Source: Isoetes taiwanensis (taxonomy: Eukaryota; Streptophyta; Lycopodiopsida; Isoetales; Isoetaceae). From it: DNA of 64,000 nucleotides. Location: assembly GCA_021234155.1 (NCBI GenBank), contig JAJEKV010000148.1, forward strand, positions 560,710 to 624,709, read 5' to 3'. The notes below the pieces were generated by a model. It made no database searches, had not been told where the DNA came from, and saw only the letters and a list, made by a program, of their open reading frames with translations. The translations under genes and the position numbers were made by a program. This document shows positions 1 through 11,076 of this stretch, one piece after another. Every line of letters starts with the position of its first letter. The stretch's first letter is position 1.

Positions 1-608
1 CATGTGTGCGGTTACCCACTGTCCACCATTGTAGAAAATCTGCTGAGATGAATGAGAAGCCTATCTATGGCGGTTTGTTGGTTTCTTGCGAGTCCCATTC
101 TAGAATATGCCATTATACATAAGGGTAAGATTTAAGAAAACCTTTAAATTTTGTTAAGGCCCATTTTGCACTATGGAAATTTTTATAATATTTTATTATT
201 TACTATTTTCTTTTTAATTTATACATACATATATATATAATAAATCCAAAATTTATACATATATAAGTCAATATGCTTGCCAACAAAAAAAAAAAAAAAA
301 GTCAATATCCATCGATTTCCAAAAATCCATCGATCTTTCAGCCATAAGCAAGCATATTGGTAAGACTTTATTCATACAGATTCCATCTCAGTGCCCATTT
401 ATTTGCTGGCAAATTCCTGTCAGGTTTATTATTTTGAGTCCTTTGACAATAAATTGGACCTTCGACAGGCCTGTAAGAATCTTAGGAGTATAGATGGCTT
501 TGTAATGCAAAGAATCCCAAGCATTTCAAAGAACTTTAATTATTTTTCATAGGGCTTTGTAATGCCGTAACTATGGTATCATAAGCTATGTTTTTTCTTT
601 GGTAAGTA
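1..608. other. Left flank, no gene seen
   Basis: AT-rich sequence without a coding frame I can support. Positions 69-106 match the reverse complement of 6149-6186 with one mismatch in 38 bases, so the Helitron and purine-tract block between them is bracketed by an inverted repeat. The flank ends in A608, which is the A of the A|T Helitron target. Confidence 0.6.
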
Positions 609-758
609 TCTTATATTATAATGTTATGTAATGGACCACGCCCTAAATCGGACGGCTGAGATCGTTCAATGAAATTGGACGGCTTAGATGTTATGTTTTA
701 ACTTGCTTTTGCTTTAGGTTTTTCTGTTAGGTTTCTTATGCAAGAGCACCGTGGGCAC

Positions 759-974
759 TCGTTTTTTTTTTTTTTTTTTTTTTTTTTTGAGATCTAGAGA
801 GATAGTATATTAAATAAAGAAAAGACTACAAAAAAAGGCCCTTAGAGGGCTCGAGCTAGAATCCCATACTGGGATCACAGCCCCCTTATCTCCTCTTTAC
901 TAGGCTAGGTGCCTTACAATTACTCGTTTGTGGGAGGAGGGGCAAAACCCCCACCACCAGTATGGGGGGCCGCC
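759..974 (-). mobile_element. Short poly(A)-tailed retroposon inside HelA1
   Basis: This block of about 216 bp is present in HelA1 and absent from HelA2 near 46675. It begins on the plus strand with a long T run (762-788), so the inserted unit has a poly(A) tail on the minus strand, as LINE 3' ends or SINEs do. The motif ACTCGTTT occurs on both sides of most of the block (757-764 and about 927-934) and may be the target duplication. The exact right border is uncertain by a few tens of bases. Confidence 0.55.
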
Positions 975-1334
975 TGTTCTGATCTGCCATGGAGGTTGAT
1001 CAACTGCTGCTTATGGCTTGGACGTGGAGATGGGTAATCATGTTAACCGCTCCGCCATCGAAACAAAGCCACCGGTAGATCACAAGGGGCCATCGAATGG
1101 GAAGGCAAAGGGCAAAGGCTAAGGCTAAGGCGTGGTAATGGCTAATGCATGGCGCAAATTAAATCCGCTATCGATGCATCAAAGACTTCAAGGCCCACAT
1201 GGGCTTATCGGGTTCTTCTTGAAGAGCTCTTCATCTCATCAGAACGAAGCTCTATGTTTATTTTGAGGAAACGATCGCATGTGCATGTATAACAAGAGTG
1301 CTACATTTCACTAGAGAAGTGTATTTTTGGCCAA

Positions 1335-1404
1335 GATCTTTGTTTCGAAGTTGAAGTGGTAAAGAAGGAGATCTTTGTTTCGAAGTTGAAGTGGTAAAGA
1401 AGGA
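1335..1404. repeat. 35 bp tandem duplication in HelA1
   Basis: Two adjacent 35 bp copies (1335-1369, 1370-1404) beginning GATCTTTGTTTCG. The same duplication is present in HelA2 near 47035-47104, so it predates the split of the two copies. Confidence 0.85.
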
Positions 1405-4302
1405 TTTGAGGTCGATGCCATGATATTGGACTAAAATCTATCCAAAATCTTCACTTTTCGACGTAAATAACTGAATGCCGCCGACCAAAAGGGGAAAATG
1501 GGGATTTTTCTGCAATGGACCTGGAACAAAGGAACGGTAAATGATTTGGGCGGATTTTAGAATTTAAGAGACCTTGGATCGGTGCTAGAATCGTGATTCA
1601 TTTCATTTCTTTGGTCAACTATAGACGTTGATGGCAGACATATGGAAGTGTACAAAGACAGGTGAATATAGTTCACCGAACAGTTGAAAATATCAAGAAC
1701 ATATCCCTGTTTTTATTTCATCATTGCTAATTATCTGCATTTTTTTCTAATTCTTATGCTTCTTACTGCATCTAAGAGCTTTTAGAATTTTTTGCTTGGC
1801 TTTCATTGCTCAAAGTTAATGCATCCGCGGGGATATGACTCGACCGCCCCTCTATTGTGGCCAAAAATTCTATAATAAACTCCCCGTGGGTTTTTCCATT
1901 AGCATCAAAGCAAAATAGTCCTAAACCATGGGTTCGTTTTAGTTGCAAGACGTGGCATCTTGCAAATTTATGCTTGATGAAGTATGGCATTTCGAATCTT
2001 GGAGATATTTATAGTTCCATTTTCAATTCAAGAATGTTCGTTTGTGTTTTTTCATCCCTAGATGGTAGGATGTATAAGACGGTAAGGTGTATAAGAGATG
2101 TGACTTCCATATACTTAGAATTTCTATTATTTGCGTGCAAAGTGAAATTCTCCGGTCACCATGTGAAATATAGCGGTGAAGTAGCATGAGGGAGCGGAAG
2201 AGATGAGGCCAATGAGTATGCCGGCACCGACCATCTTTGTAAAAGCGCCTTGATAAATCTCAAGAAGAGGAAGAGGTGTGCCCGTTACTTTATTGTTAAT
2301 TTCTTAAATAAAATCTAATACAATGGTCCTTTTTCCCCGATTTTAAAATTCTCGTGATCCAAGACATCATATCTGAGACACTTCAATGATTGTGGTCCAA
2401 TGTGTGCGATTAGGATTTCTATTGATCTGGAATATGGATATATTAAAGAGCATGATAAATTTTTGAAAGAATAGTTTTGTAAATTTGTTCTTGAAGTTTT
2501 GAGCACTAATGCATGTGCTTGGTGAGGGTATTTGCAAGGGTATTTGGTCTGCAGCTCCTGTGCTCCAGATGGTATAACTTTTGTCCATTTTGGCATGCAT
2601 TTGTTGGCCACGAATGACACAACATTTTGCTTGACTGGATTCTTATATATTCTCGCTGTAATTTAATAAACATTATAGCATTATGCCTCATAAAATACTT
2701 GCAATTTGTAGAAACATTGAATATGCTGTTTAATAAAGAAATACATTTGTTTCCAGGTTGAAATTGACTCTGGCCACTAGGAGGGTATCCCCTGTTTAAT
2801 GGATGCATTGAAAGCGGCCAAATTTTGCCTTGAGCAGTTACATTGGTGGGATTATAACATTTCTGGCAAAGAAAACCCACCAAGAACAAACAGAGAACAA
2901 ACAGATATACACCCCAGCGTTCAATAGCGTATAAGCATACCTTGCTGATGTGGCCTATATTAGTGGCCTATATTATAATGGCACGTCATGTCACACTTTG
3001 ATTAGTCCATCTTATGTTCCTGCCATTCCATTTTGGTCACCAGCTTAGAGTAGGATGGTGTTCAGTAGCAAGATATATTAGAGTGGTGATTGCCTTGGCA
3101 GCCGGTTGGATGTGAAGTCAAGGCAACTTGGATGGCGACTGCGTGAACGATCGCTTTCAAGGTTAACAAAATATGAAGACCTGGTTTGCAGGGAACCACG
3201 TGATGCTATTCATTGCAACAGAATGCTTTTAAGATTACAGATTTAAAATTAGGCATAACCACCTGGGGTGTTGAAGCACATGCAAAAAAAAGGAGCTTAA
3301 GCTAAACACACAAGAAAACAGGCCAACTAAGAATGAACATGAAGAGAATGCATGTGAGGGTAGAATAGCTATATGGGACCAGCTTTTGAACACATAGAAA
3401 AAGTATTAAACTACACTATTCAATTTTGACTTTCATACACCGATATGTGCTCTACCTATTTGTCATATTTAATTATTTGGACCTTATGTATGCAATAAAA
3501 ATATATTGGATTCCATGGTCAATCATAACTTCAAGACACTAAATAGTTACACGCATATAGAAAAGTTCTACAATTTGATATGAATATATTGTTTTGGTAA
3601 GTGGTTGTCTGTGATCTTGAATATAGTTAGTATATGACACATGAATATTCTATGTTCCATACATGCTTTAAAAGGAAACCATTTAGATCGCACATTTATA
3701 GCTCAGAATCCAGTTCAGATAACCATTTAGATCACACATATAACTCATGAAGAATCCGGTTCACATAATTGCCTAACTCATCGCTTAACTTTGGCTCTTG
3801 ATCAAGGAATATACTAGGTGATATTCCTCTCTAAGAACTAAAACCTTTGAATACAATCAAGGCATAAAACATCGTTGGAATTAAACAGTTAATATTTAGC
3901 CTACGTGTCTAAGCACGCACTTATGACATTGACATAAAATGCCACTCATACGGTGGTACCCAAGCAATGCAACAATAATTCCGTCAACACAGTAATCGCA
4001 AGGTTTGTTTTAAAAGGTATAAGTGAGATAATCAGGCTGCTCCAAAACAAGATGTTTGGTCAGTCCTAACAAAGAACAGTCACTGAAGGTGGGCAATTTG
4101 CTATAGTTAGTAAAGCACAAAGGTTTTGAGAGCCCTTACGCACAACTTAAACTTGGAGTACTGAGTTATGTGACAACCAATGATAATTTCTCTATGGATT
4201 TGCTTAATTATATTAGATTTATGAAAAAGAGTCTGAGTTGAACAAGTGCCAGTTCACACAGATCCGCAACTTATGCCCAGCAACGCTGGGCACCATTACT
4301 AG

Positions 4303-4437
4303 TCTTATATTATAAAGTTATAGCGTATGTCATGAACCAAACCCTAATTTAGAGAGTTGAGATCATCTAATCGCATCCGAATGTCGAGATTTATCGCACG
4401 ACTTTCCACCACCATGATTGGCCATGCTTTGATCTCT
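4303..4437 (+). mobile_element. 5' terminal segment of Helitron HelE
   Basis: The sequence begins TCTTATATTATAAAG immediately after the CTAG of HelA1, matching the 5' ends of HelA and HelD. HelA1 therefore seems to have inserted exactly at the host A / HelE T junction, giving a head-to-tail pair. About 135 bp further in, the sequence passes into a purine tract. I could not find the 3' end of HelE. Confidence 0.6.
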
Positions 4438-4865
4438 TAAAAAGAAAGGGAAAAGGAAAAGGGAGGAGAAAAGGGAAAAGTGAAAGGCAAAAAGACACGA
4501 GTAAAAGGAAAAGAAGGAAAAGGGAAAAGGAAAAGGGAAAAGGAAAAGGGAAAAGGAAAGGGAAAAGAGCATGAAAAAAGGGAAACGAAAAGAAAGGGAG
4601 AAAAGGAAAGAAAAAATGACATGATGAAAAGGAGAAGAGGGAAAAGGTAGAGGGAAAGGGTGAGACAAGAGTAAAAGGGAAGGGAAAAAGGTGAAGAAGA
4701 AAAGGATAGAGAGGGGAAGGGAAAAGGGAAAGGGAAAAGAAAGGGGGAGGAGAAGGAGCGAAAAGGGACACTGGGAATGGGAAAGGGAAAGGGAAAGGGA
4801 GAAAAAAGGTGGGAAAAGGAGAAAAAGGGAAGGGAAAAAGGACACGAAAAAAGAGGAGAAAAAGG
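4438..4865 (+). repeat. Polypurine tract (GGGAAAA-type)
   Basis: About 430 bp of nearly pure G/A on the plus strand, built of short GGGAAAA and GGAAAAG units. It generates open frames on both strands (phenylalanine/serine/leucine-rich on minus) that are composition artefacts. Such tracts can form triplex DNA. Confidence 0.9.
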
Positions 4866-5415
4866 CATTAGGGTTTTTTTTAGATTAAAAAAGGGCCTTC
4901 AGAACATGCCAACTAAGCCAAATGAAGATAAATGAACTACCAATCAGAAAGCAGAGCCTGACGGGTCCAGTCAACAAAACTATTATAACTAACTCACTGG
5001 ATCACATTTTCTAGCATAACTATTGATAGAAAAGTCCAAATGAGCTCTCGTTTAGTGCAATAGATAGATCTCGTTGAGATCGTTCCAACCTTAGGTGCTT
5101 TGCACATATTTTAACCACTTATGATTGTCAAAACTCCAAAAAATGTGGTTTTTACCATTTTTTACTATCCTACGGGGCTAAAAGATATGCAAACTACCTA
5201 AGGTTGGAAAGGTCTCAATGAGATCTATCTATTGCACCAAACAAGAGCTCATTTGGACTTTTCTATCAACACTTATGCTAGAAAATGTGATCCAGTAAGT
5301 TAGTTATAACTGTTTTGCTGACTGGATTACCAGTTCTGTTTTCTGATTGGTAGTTCATATAGCTTAGTCATCAGTTCTTAGAAGGCCCTTTTATGATCTC
5401 AAAAAATCCCTAATG
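4866..5415. mobile_element. Foldback/MITE-like element with long inverted repeats
   Basis: The 550 bp unit starts CATTAGGGTTTTTT and ends AAAAAATCCCTAATG. Arms of roughly 230 bp pair with each other. Further in, GGGCCTTC pairs with GAAGGCCC, and GAGCTCTCGTTTAGTGCAA pairs near 5240 with a close complement. The central loop (about 5100-5200) is AT-rich. It contains no coding frame. The flanks are both purine-rich on the plus strand, so the arms stop at the boundaries and the unit was inserted into the GA tract. No clear target duplication could be read in the low-complexity flank, so the superfamily (MULE-like or other) is open. Confidence 0.75.
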
Positions 5416-5930
5416 GGAGGGAAAAGGGAAAAGAAAAAAAGAAAAAAAAAAGGGCAAGCAGAAAATTGGAAGAGGGGAGGAGGGAAAAGAGAAGGGAAAA
5501 AAAAGAAGAGGGAAAGGGCGGGGAAAGGCAAAAAGGGAAGATATGGAAAAAAGGAAAGGAAAAAGAACAAAGCAGGAGGAATGTGATGGAAAAAAGGCAT
5601 GAAAATAAAGGAAAGGGAAAAAAGGCACTTGAAAAAGGAGAAGAAAAAAAGGTGGGGACAAGGGATATGGGAAAAGGGGAAAGGAAAAAAAGGAAGGGAA
5701 GGAGGGGGAAAATGGGAGGGAAAAGGGAAAAGGAAAGGAAGGGAAAAAAGGAAAAAAAGGGAAGGAAAGGGAAAAGGGGGAAGGAAAAGGAAAAGGAAAA
5801 GGGAAAAGGAAAAAGGGGAAAAAAAGGGGAAAAGGGGAATGAGGGAAAATAATCATAAAATGGGGAAAATAGGAGGGGGGGACAAAAAAGGGAAAAGAAA
5901 AATAGGAAAAGGAAAAAGAGAAAAGCCTAC
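5416..5930 (+). repeat. Polypurine tract, right part
   Basis: Continuation of the GGGAAAA/GGAAAAG simple sequence after the foldback element, about 515 bp, with G/A on the plus strand throughout. Overlapping frames of 70-150 codons on both strands are artefacts of the repeat. Confidence 0.9.
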
Positions 5931-5934
5931 CCTT

Positions 5935-6140
5935 ATAAGTTGATCACTGGATCCACCATTCTTCGCAGCCGAGAACCCAGCACGGACCAGAGAGCACAGA
6001 TGGAGATCAAGGAATCGAACCGTCCCATTCTTAGGTTAAATCGCAACCGCCCAATTTAGGGCGCGATGCACAACTGCCCAATTTAGGGCGCGATGCACTA
6101 CTTACACCAAAACATTTATAATGTAAATATAAATAGTTAA
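5935..6140 (-). mobile_element. Helitron-like 5' terminal segment, minus strand
   Basis: Read on the minus strand from about 6140, this gives an AT-rich start followed by GTAAGTAGTGCA and CGCCCTAAATTGGGC, the arrangement found just inside the 5' ends of HelD1 and HelD2. The CGCCCTAAATTGGGC block is duplicated (6051-6067 and 6087-6103 regions). The terminal TC is not clear. The segment faces HelE across the purine tracts. Confidence 0.45.
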
Positions 6141-6186
6141 AGGCTTTCATTCTAGAATGGGACTCGCATGAAACCAACAAACCGCC

Positions 6187-7256
6187 CGATATGTTTGTGT
6201 TTTGTATCGTCTCGTCACAAGGATGAACCAACCAAGGTTTTGGAATATAATAAGTAAAGATTTAACACAAGGATGGACCAAGAGATGGTTTCTTAAGGCA
6301 TCTTATAATCCAAAATGAACCAAGATGTGGGTTTTTAAGGCATCAGTTATGATTCAAAATGGACGATAATGCATCACTTTCTCGTATTAGAGATGTATAT
6401 CAGCAATGTTTCAAATGAAACCCTTACATGCACATAATTTAAAGCCTTGAAACAAGACTACTACAAATCACATATGTTGTCTTCATTCTAGGAATCAATC
6501 TATGCATATAGGGCTAAATATTTGAAGTATTAAGTAGCCTTAATACAACCCATATAAACAATCTATGTAAAATGAGATGCAAACTCCAAAATACCATAGA
6601 TTCTGGCCTCTTACTGAAAGGTAGCATTTGGCACATGACATCACCTTCTATTCCCTCTTCAAATGATTAAAATGAAGTTTAAAACGGATTCTCAACCACT
6701 TCAACAAAAAACTCCTAACCTGGTCTCCTGATTGTGTTTGATTTCTAAGACATAATGGTACTTCTATGCATAAAATGGTGAACTATGTAGTTACAACTGA
6801 AAACATAATAGTAGAAGCAAGATAGTACCTGGTTAAATTCAACCTTCAAGAAGAGCTTCACTTCATCCTCAATGACCTACTCAGTGCCACATCTTTCAAG
6901 TGAGCAACCACTACCGTAAACTATTTTACAACGTTCTTGACAAGAAGAAAAATTGATTGCTAAAGCTCTAGAGATTCTCCTACATCCTGATACTCTTCAA
7001 AATCTGTGCATTGAGATTAATAGTGCTAGTAATTTAACAGTAACATTCTGTTCTGCCATTCTACTAGCAAAAGAACCATAGAAAATTCCATGCCTCCTAT
7101 GATCATACCTTCATACATCTTTTGCAGATAGAACAGAGCACCATTTCTAGTCATCTAAGAAGCATTTAAAATTAAATGGTAGTGCCAGAAACAAGCATAA
7201 GTGTTCTGCAACTGTCGTTATCCCTGCTTGAGATGTGAAAGCAATTCCCGAGTAAG
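6187..7256. other. No gene recognised
   Basis: AT-rich sequence with short unsupported frames and no repeat structure that I could define. It ends at the left target duplication of the retroposon at 7268. Confidence 0.5.
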
Positions 7257-8445
7257 AATTTGGTGTCGGGAAGGGTGGTCTGTGAGGATGGTTAGGGCTC
7301 GAGCGGCTTAGGGCAGCCGCCTATGGCGGCGGCAGCCCGTTCCCTTGCAGATCGCTCCGAAATGAAGGCTGGAAGGGCCTGGGTGGCCAGGCCTACTGCT
7401 AGCACACCTCTTGATTTGTTTTCCAGTCTTGGTTATGGCATGAGCTCTGGTGCTGGGCGCCTTTGATTTGGCGCAGACGAAACTCTGCCCTTCTTTCTCT
7501 GAGTTCCCAGACATCATCTGAGGCCTGCTGAGTCCTGGAAGTTCCTGAGGCCTAGCGGTGGGTCGCCCTGGAGGTATTTCTTGTCTTGCTCTTTTAGGCT
7601 TTTGCAAAGGTTTATGTTAGACAGGCTGCTGCACTCCCTGCAGTAGGAGAAGGCCCGCACTCCCTGTGGGTTGCTTATGGCACTCCAAGTGCTGAGATCA
7701 GCTTAGACCTGTTCTTTGCAGACCAGCCTTTGTGCTGCTTGATATGATTGCCTTTGGAGCAGAAATAAAGTCCTTCCCCTTTCCCAGCTAGGGGGAGATT
7801 AGGATCGAAGGATAAGTCACGTCTGGATAGTATGGGCTAAGGAAGAGATTAAACGAGGAAGTCTTGGGCGGGAGACCAGACTTGCTTAACAGTTGCTCAC
7901 TCATTCCATGTTCTTGCGTTCCAGGGGGAACCTGAACTAGGAACCTCGAGTGAGTTGATCTTCTTGAAGTTGAAGTATATATGGGCAGATGTAGCAGCAT
8001 TGGAGAGTGAGTGGACACCCCTTCTGGGGCAGGCTTGTGTGATGTGCTTCTTTGCTAGAAGAAGGTGCAGGCATCCCGTAGTACAGAAATGGAAGGGAGA
8101 ACCACTTATAGTATAGCAAGGTAGCATGATAGTCCATGCCAAGTTAACGCGCAGGATGATATTTGCTTCTGGGTGCTCTTCAACTGTTTGTATCTTTCGG
8201 TTACGAGCTTCAGATGGCTTTAACTTCGGACCATACAGTAATCTTTACCATCTGTCCAGCTGAAAGGATTGATACTTGTCCCTGGATCTGTAGTCTCGGA
8301 TTAATGGGTAAACCATTGTATGTAAAGTTATATCCGGCCTATTGTGGAGCCATTCCAAATAAGGTCTTGTACCCCTTTTTTTCTGTTTAATAAAATCAAA
8401 ATATCTTGCATCCAAAAAAAAAAAAAAAAAAAAAAATTTGGTGTC
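7257..8445 (+). mobile_element. Poly(A) retroposon (LINE 3' fragment or similar) with TSD
   Basis: An 11 bp direct repeat AATTTGGTGTC flanks the unit at 7257-7267 and 8435-8445. The inserted sequence (7268-8434) ends with an AATAAAATC-type signal (about 8390) and about 20 A residues. These are hallmarks of target-primed reverse transcription. The body is GC-richer than the surroundings. No reverse transcriptase or endonuclease motif was found in any frame, so it is a 5'-truncated LINE tail, a long SINE-like element, or a processed transcript. The 60-100 codon frames inside look fortuitous. Confidence 0.75.
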
Positions 8446-9070
8446 TGCTCCACAGCTATGCTTGGGCACTAAATGGGTTGAGCTCTCTCAGTTTGGATAA
8501 TGTGGCTAACCTACATTCAAGATTCAAAATCCTCAATATGGTCTACAATCAAGATTCGAATTCAGACTAGAAAGGTTCAAATTTAATCTAGATTCCAGAT
8601 GTTCTAATCTCTCAAAAAGAAAAACTGGATTTGTTTTGGAGAATCTAGGCTACAAAGTTTAAGAACTAAGACAAATTCTGAGGCATGTCTGTCTGATATA
8701 CAAGCTAACTTTGACTTAAATTGAACAAAAAAAAAAAAAAAAAAAAAAAAAAACCAGAAACAGCTCGAACTCTAGACTATGTCGCAAAACTACTTCAAAC
8801 ATTATTTTATGAAAAGAAAACCTACGCATCTCGACTGAATGAGCGCCTGCATCTCGACCGAATGAGCATGTATCAGCAAGATCCACCAGCAGATTGGCGG
8901 GAATCAAGAAACAAGGGACAAATTTGGACGCACTGTAATGAGTTACAATAAATTAATATTTCAAAATTGCAATTTCTTTTCTCAGTCTTAGCTTTCCATT
9001 GGTTTGTGTAAATTGTATTCCCATTAAGCTGGTCTAAACCTTCCATAACAGCATGCATGAATTAATTTTA
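8446..9070. other. No gene; A-run at 8727-8753
   Basis: AT-rich sequence with one run of about 27 A residues, possibly the tail of an older retroposon. No coding frame or repeat family was identified. Confidence 0.5.
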
Positions 9071-9074
9071 GAAA

Positions 9075-10060
9075 TACTTTAGTTAGCCCTAGATAAACTT
9101 TAGTTAACCCTAGTGTGTATGGTCCAAGTTAAGCCCTATCCTTTTGCAATGTTGTTTGAGTTCACCCTAGGACACATGTTCTATATTAACCGTAGCAACA
9201 TGGTCCGAATTAACCCATTTGGGTATTGGTGTTTGAGTTAACATGAGACTATACGGTTTGAGTCAACCTTCAAGGTATGATCGCCCAAGTTAGTCATAGC
9301 GCAACCCTGGGGCACAGGGCCTGATTAACCATTTGGGTATGATTGTCCAAGCCTACCCTATTGCACATGGTCCAAGTTAAGCCATTTCAGCATTGGTGTC
9401 TGTTTTAGCCTTGGGGCACATGGTCCAAGTTAATGCATTTGGTTATTGGTTTCCTAGTTAGCCATTAGGCACATGGTCCAAGTTAACCCATTGGGGTATT
9501 TATGGGGCATGTGGTCCGAGTTAACCCATTTGGTATTGATGTCCGAGTTAACTCCGAGGAACTTGGTCCGAATTAGCCCACTTGAACTTGATGTCCGAGT
9601 TAACCCTAAGGCACATGGTCCAAGTTTAGCCTTGTGATTATTAATGTCTAAGTTAACCTTGGGCCACATGGTCCTAGTTAAGCCACTTGAACTTGATGTT
9701 CGCGTTAACCCTAGGGCACATGGTCCAACCCAACCCATTTGACCTTGGCATTCAAGTTAATCCTAGGCCACGATGGTCGGACTTAACCCGCTTGAACTTG
9801 ATATCCAAGTTAACTGTAGGGCACAATGTCTGAGTTAACCCATTTGAATCTCTTGTCCAAGTTAGGCCTAGCACGCATAGTCTTAGTTAATTTATTTGGG
9901 TATTGGTGTCTGAGTTAACCATGGCGCACATGGTTCGAGTTAACGCATTTGAGTAATGGTGTCTGAGTTATCCCATTTGAACTCAGTGTCTGAGTTAACC
10001 ATGGGACTCATGGTCCGAGTTGACCATTTAACTTGTTGTCTGAGTTAATCCATCTTAACT
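9075..10060. repeat. Degenerate minisatellite
   Basis: About one kilobase built of a diverged unit of roughly 50-57 bp. Its recurrent phrases are CACATGGTCCAAGTTAAC, CATTTGAACTTGATGTC and CGAGTTAACCCTAGG. Copies differ by many substitutions, so the array is old. A 94-codon minus frame inside (9454-9738) is a by-product of the repeat. Confidence 0.85.
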
Positions 10061-10439
10061 ACAAGTACTAACTATGACGGTGACAAAGTCGTTGTAATGA
10101 GCATGCGCCTATGACTAGATATGCATATGCATACAAGAGTTAGATACAAATCTTAAATCTTACCTATACAACCACATTAATATGAAAATTGAGCCAACAA
10201 ACGTTGTCAAATAATTAATATTTGTATGAAAAACATAAAAGAAGAATATTGTCAAATATTGTCTATTTTCCATATGTTCTTATGAGATTAATCATCATCT
10301 TCTACAATTCATTTTCATGCAATATTTCCTGACATTCTTCTGAATTTACATATAAATCTTGACCAATACAAATTTCTTGCTCTAGAGTGGCATCATATCC
10401 AATTTATTCTAAGAGCCAACTATTATGACCAACAGAGCC

Positions 10440-11076
10440 AAATTCGGCTCACTACAGCCAACTAGTCGAGCTTTTGCTCAATGGACTCCTTGCTTAGTGG
10501 GCTAGTCTAAACATAGCATGTACTCGGCAATCCAAGATCGATTGCCTACTCATCAAACATTTGTCAGAGTGCAACACTGGCCTTACAGATGCAACCGCGC
10601 AATTGAACTATTGTGATGAATGAATGAATATGCATGGGATGAGCCAGAGCCGCGTGCGTATAGGCAGTGGGTTGTATTACATATAGCCAGAGCCGCGTGC
10701 GTATAGGCAGTGGGTTGCATTACGTATAGGCCTGGATCTATACGGGTGATGAATGCAAAGCTGGATTGGGGAGAATGGATTGGGGCTCAGTCACTTTAGC
10801 AAGCTCTGAACACGTCCCTTGGAACACATCTCTGACTTTGCACATGAGTCTAGTTACCATAGGGACCAACTTCCATGACAAACCCAGCCAATCTGTACTC
10901 TGTATAAGCAACTAGTCGACCTTTCCCTCAATGCATTATTTGGTTAGTGTGCTAGTCTGAACCCATCATGTACTTGAAAATCTGAATGTTCGATCGATTC
11001 TCTCCTCCACAAATATGTGTCATAGGATAATTCTGGACTTTTGAATGCAACCAATAGTCGAATTATTGTTCAATAC
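10440..11076. repeat. Diverged direct duplication with a 43 bp tandem pair
   Basis: The stretch near 10450-10620 (AACTAGTCGAGC, GGGCTAGTCTAAAC, GATCGATTGCC) recurs in diverged form near 10905-11075. Between the two is a two-copy tandem repeat with a 43 bp unit, 10642-10727, containing CCGCGTGCGTATAGGCAG. No coding function was seen. The 380 bp to the left (10061-10440) holds nothing recognisable. Confidence 0.65.

Larger units (their letters stand above)
609..4302 (+). mobile_element. Non-autonomous Helitron HelA1
   Basis: The element starts with TC (TCTTATATTATAATG) after host A608. It ends with a GC-rich hairpin (stem TGCCCAGC, loop AAC, 4274-4292 including the closing strand), then six bases and CTAG at 4299-4302, followed by T. 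These are the diagnostic Helitron termini: no inverted repeats, no target duplication, insertion between A and T. A second copy, HelA2, lies at 46524-56737. Once its nested insertion is removed it has about 3.48 kb of own sequence, the same as HelA1 without its internal retroposon. No Rep or helicase frame was seen, so it depends on an autonomous partner. Short frames inside are unsupported. Confidence 0.88.

Noticed and set aside
4363-5943. Several 65-160 codon frames on both strands
   Set aside because: They are translations of the GGGAAAA purine tracts and of the foldback borders; low complexity and no homology.
9454-9738. 94-codon minus frame with repeated GLTRTSSSSGL
   Set aside because: The repetition comes from the minisatellite unit at 9075-10060.
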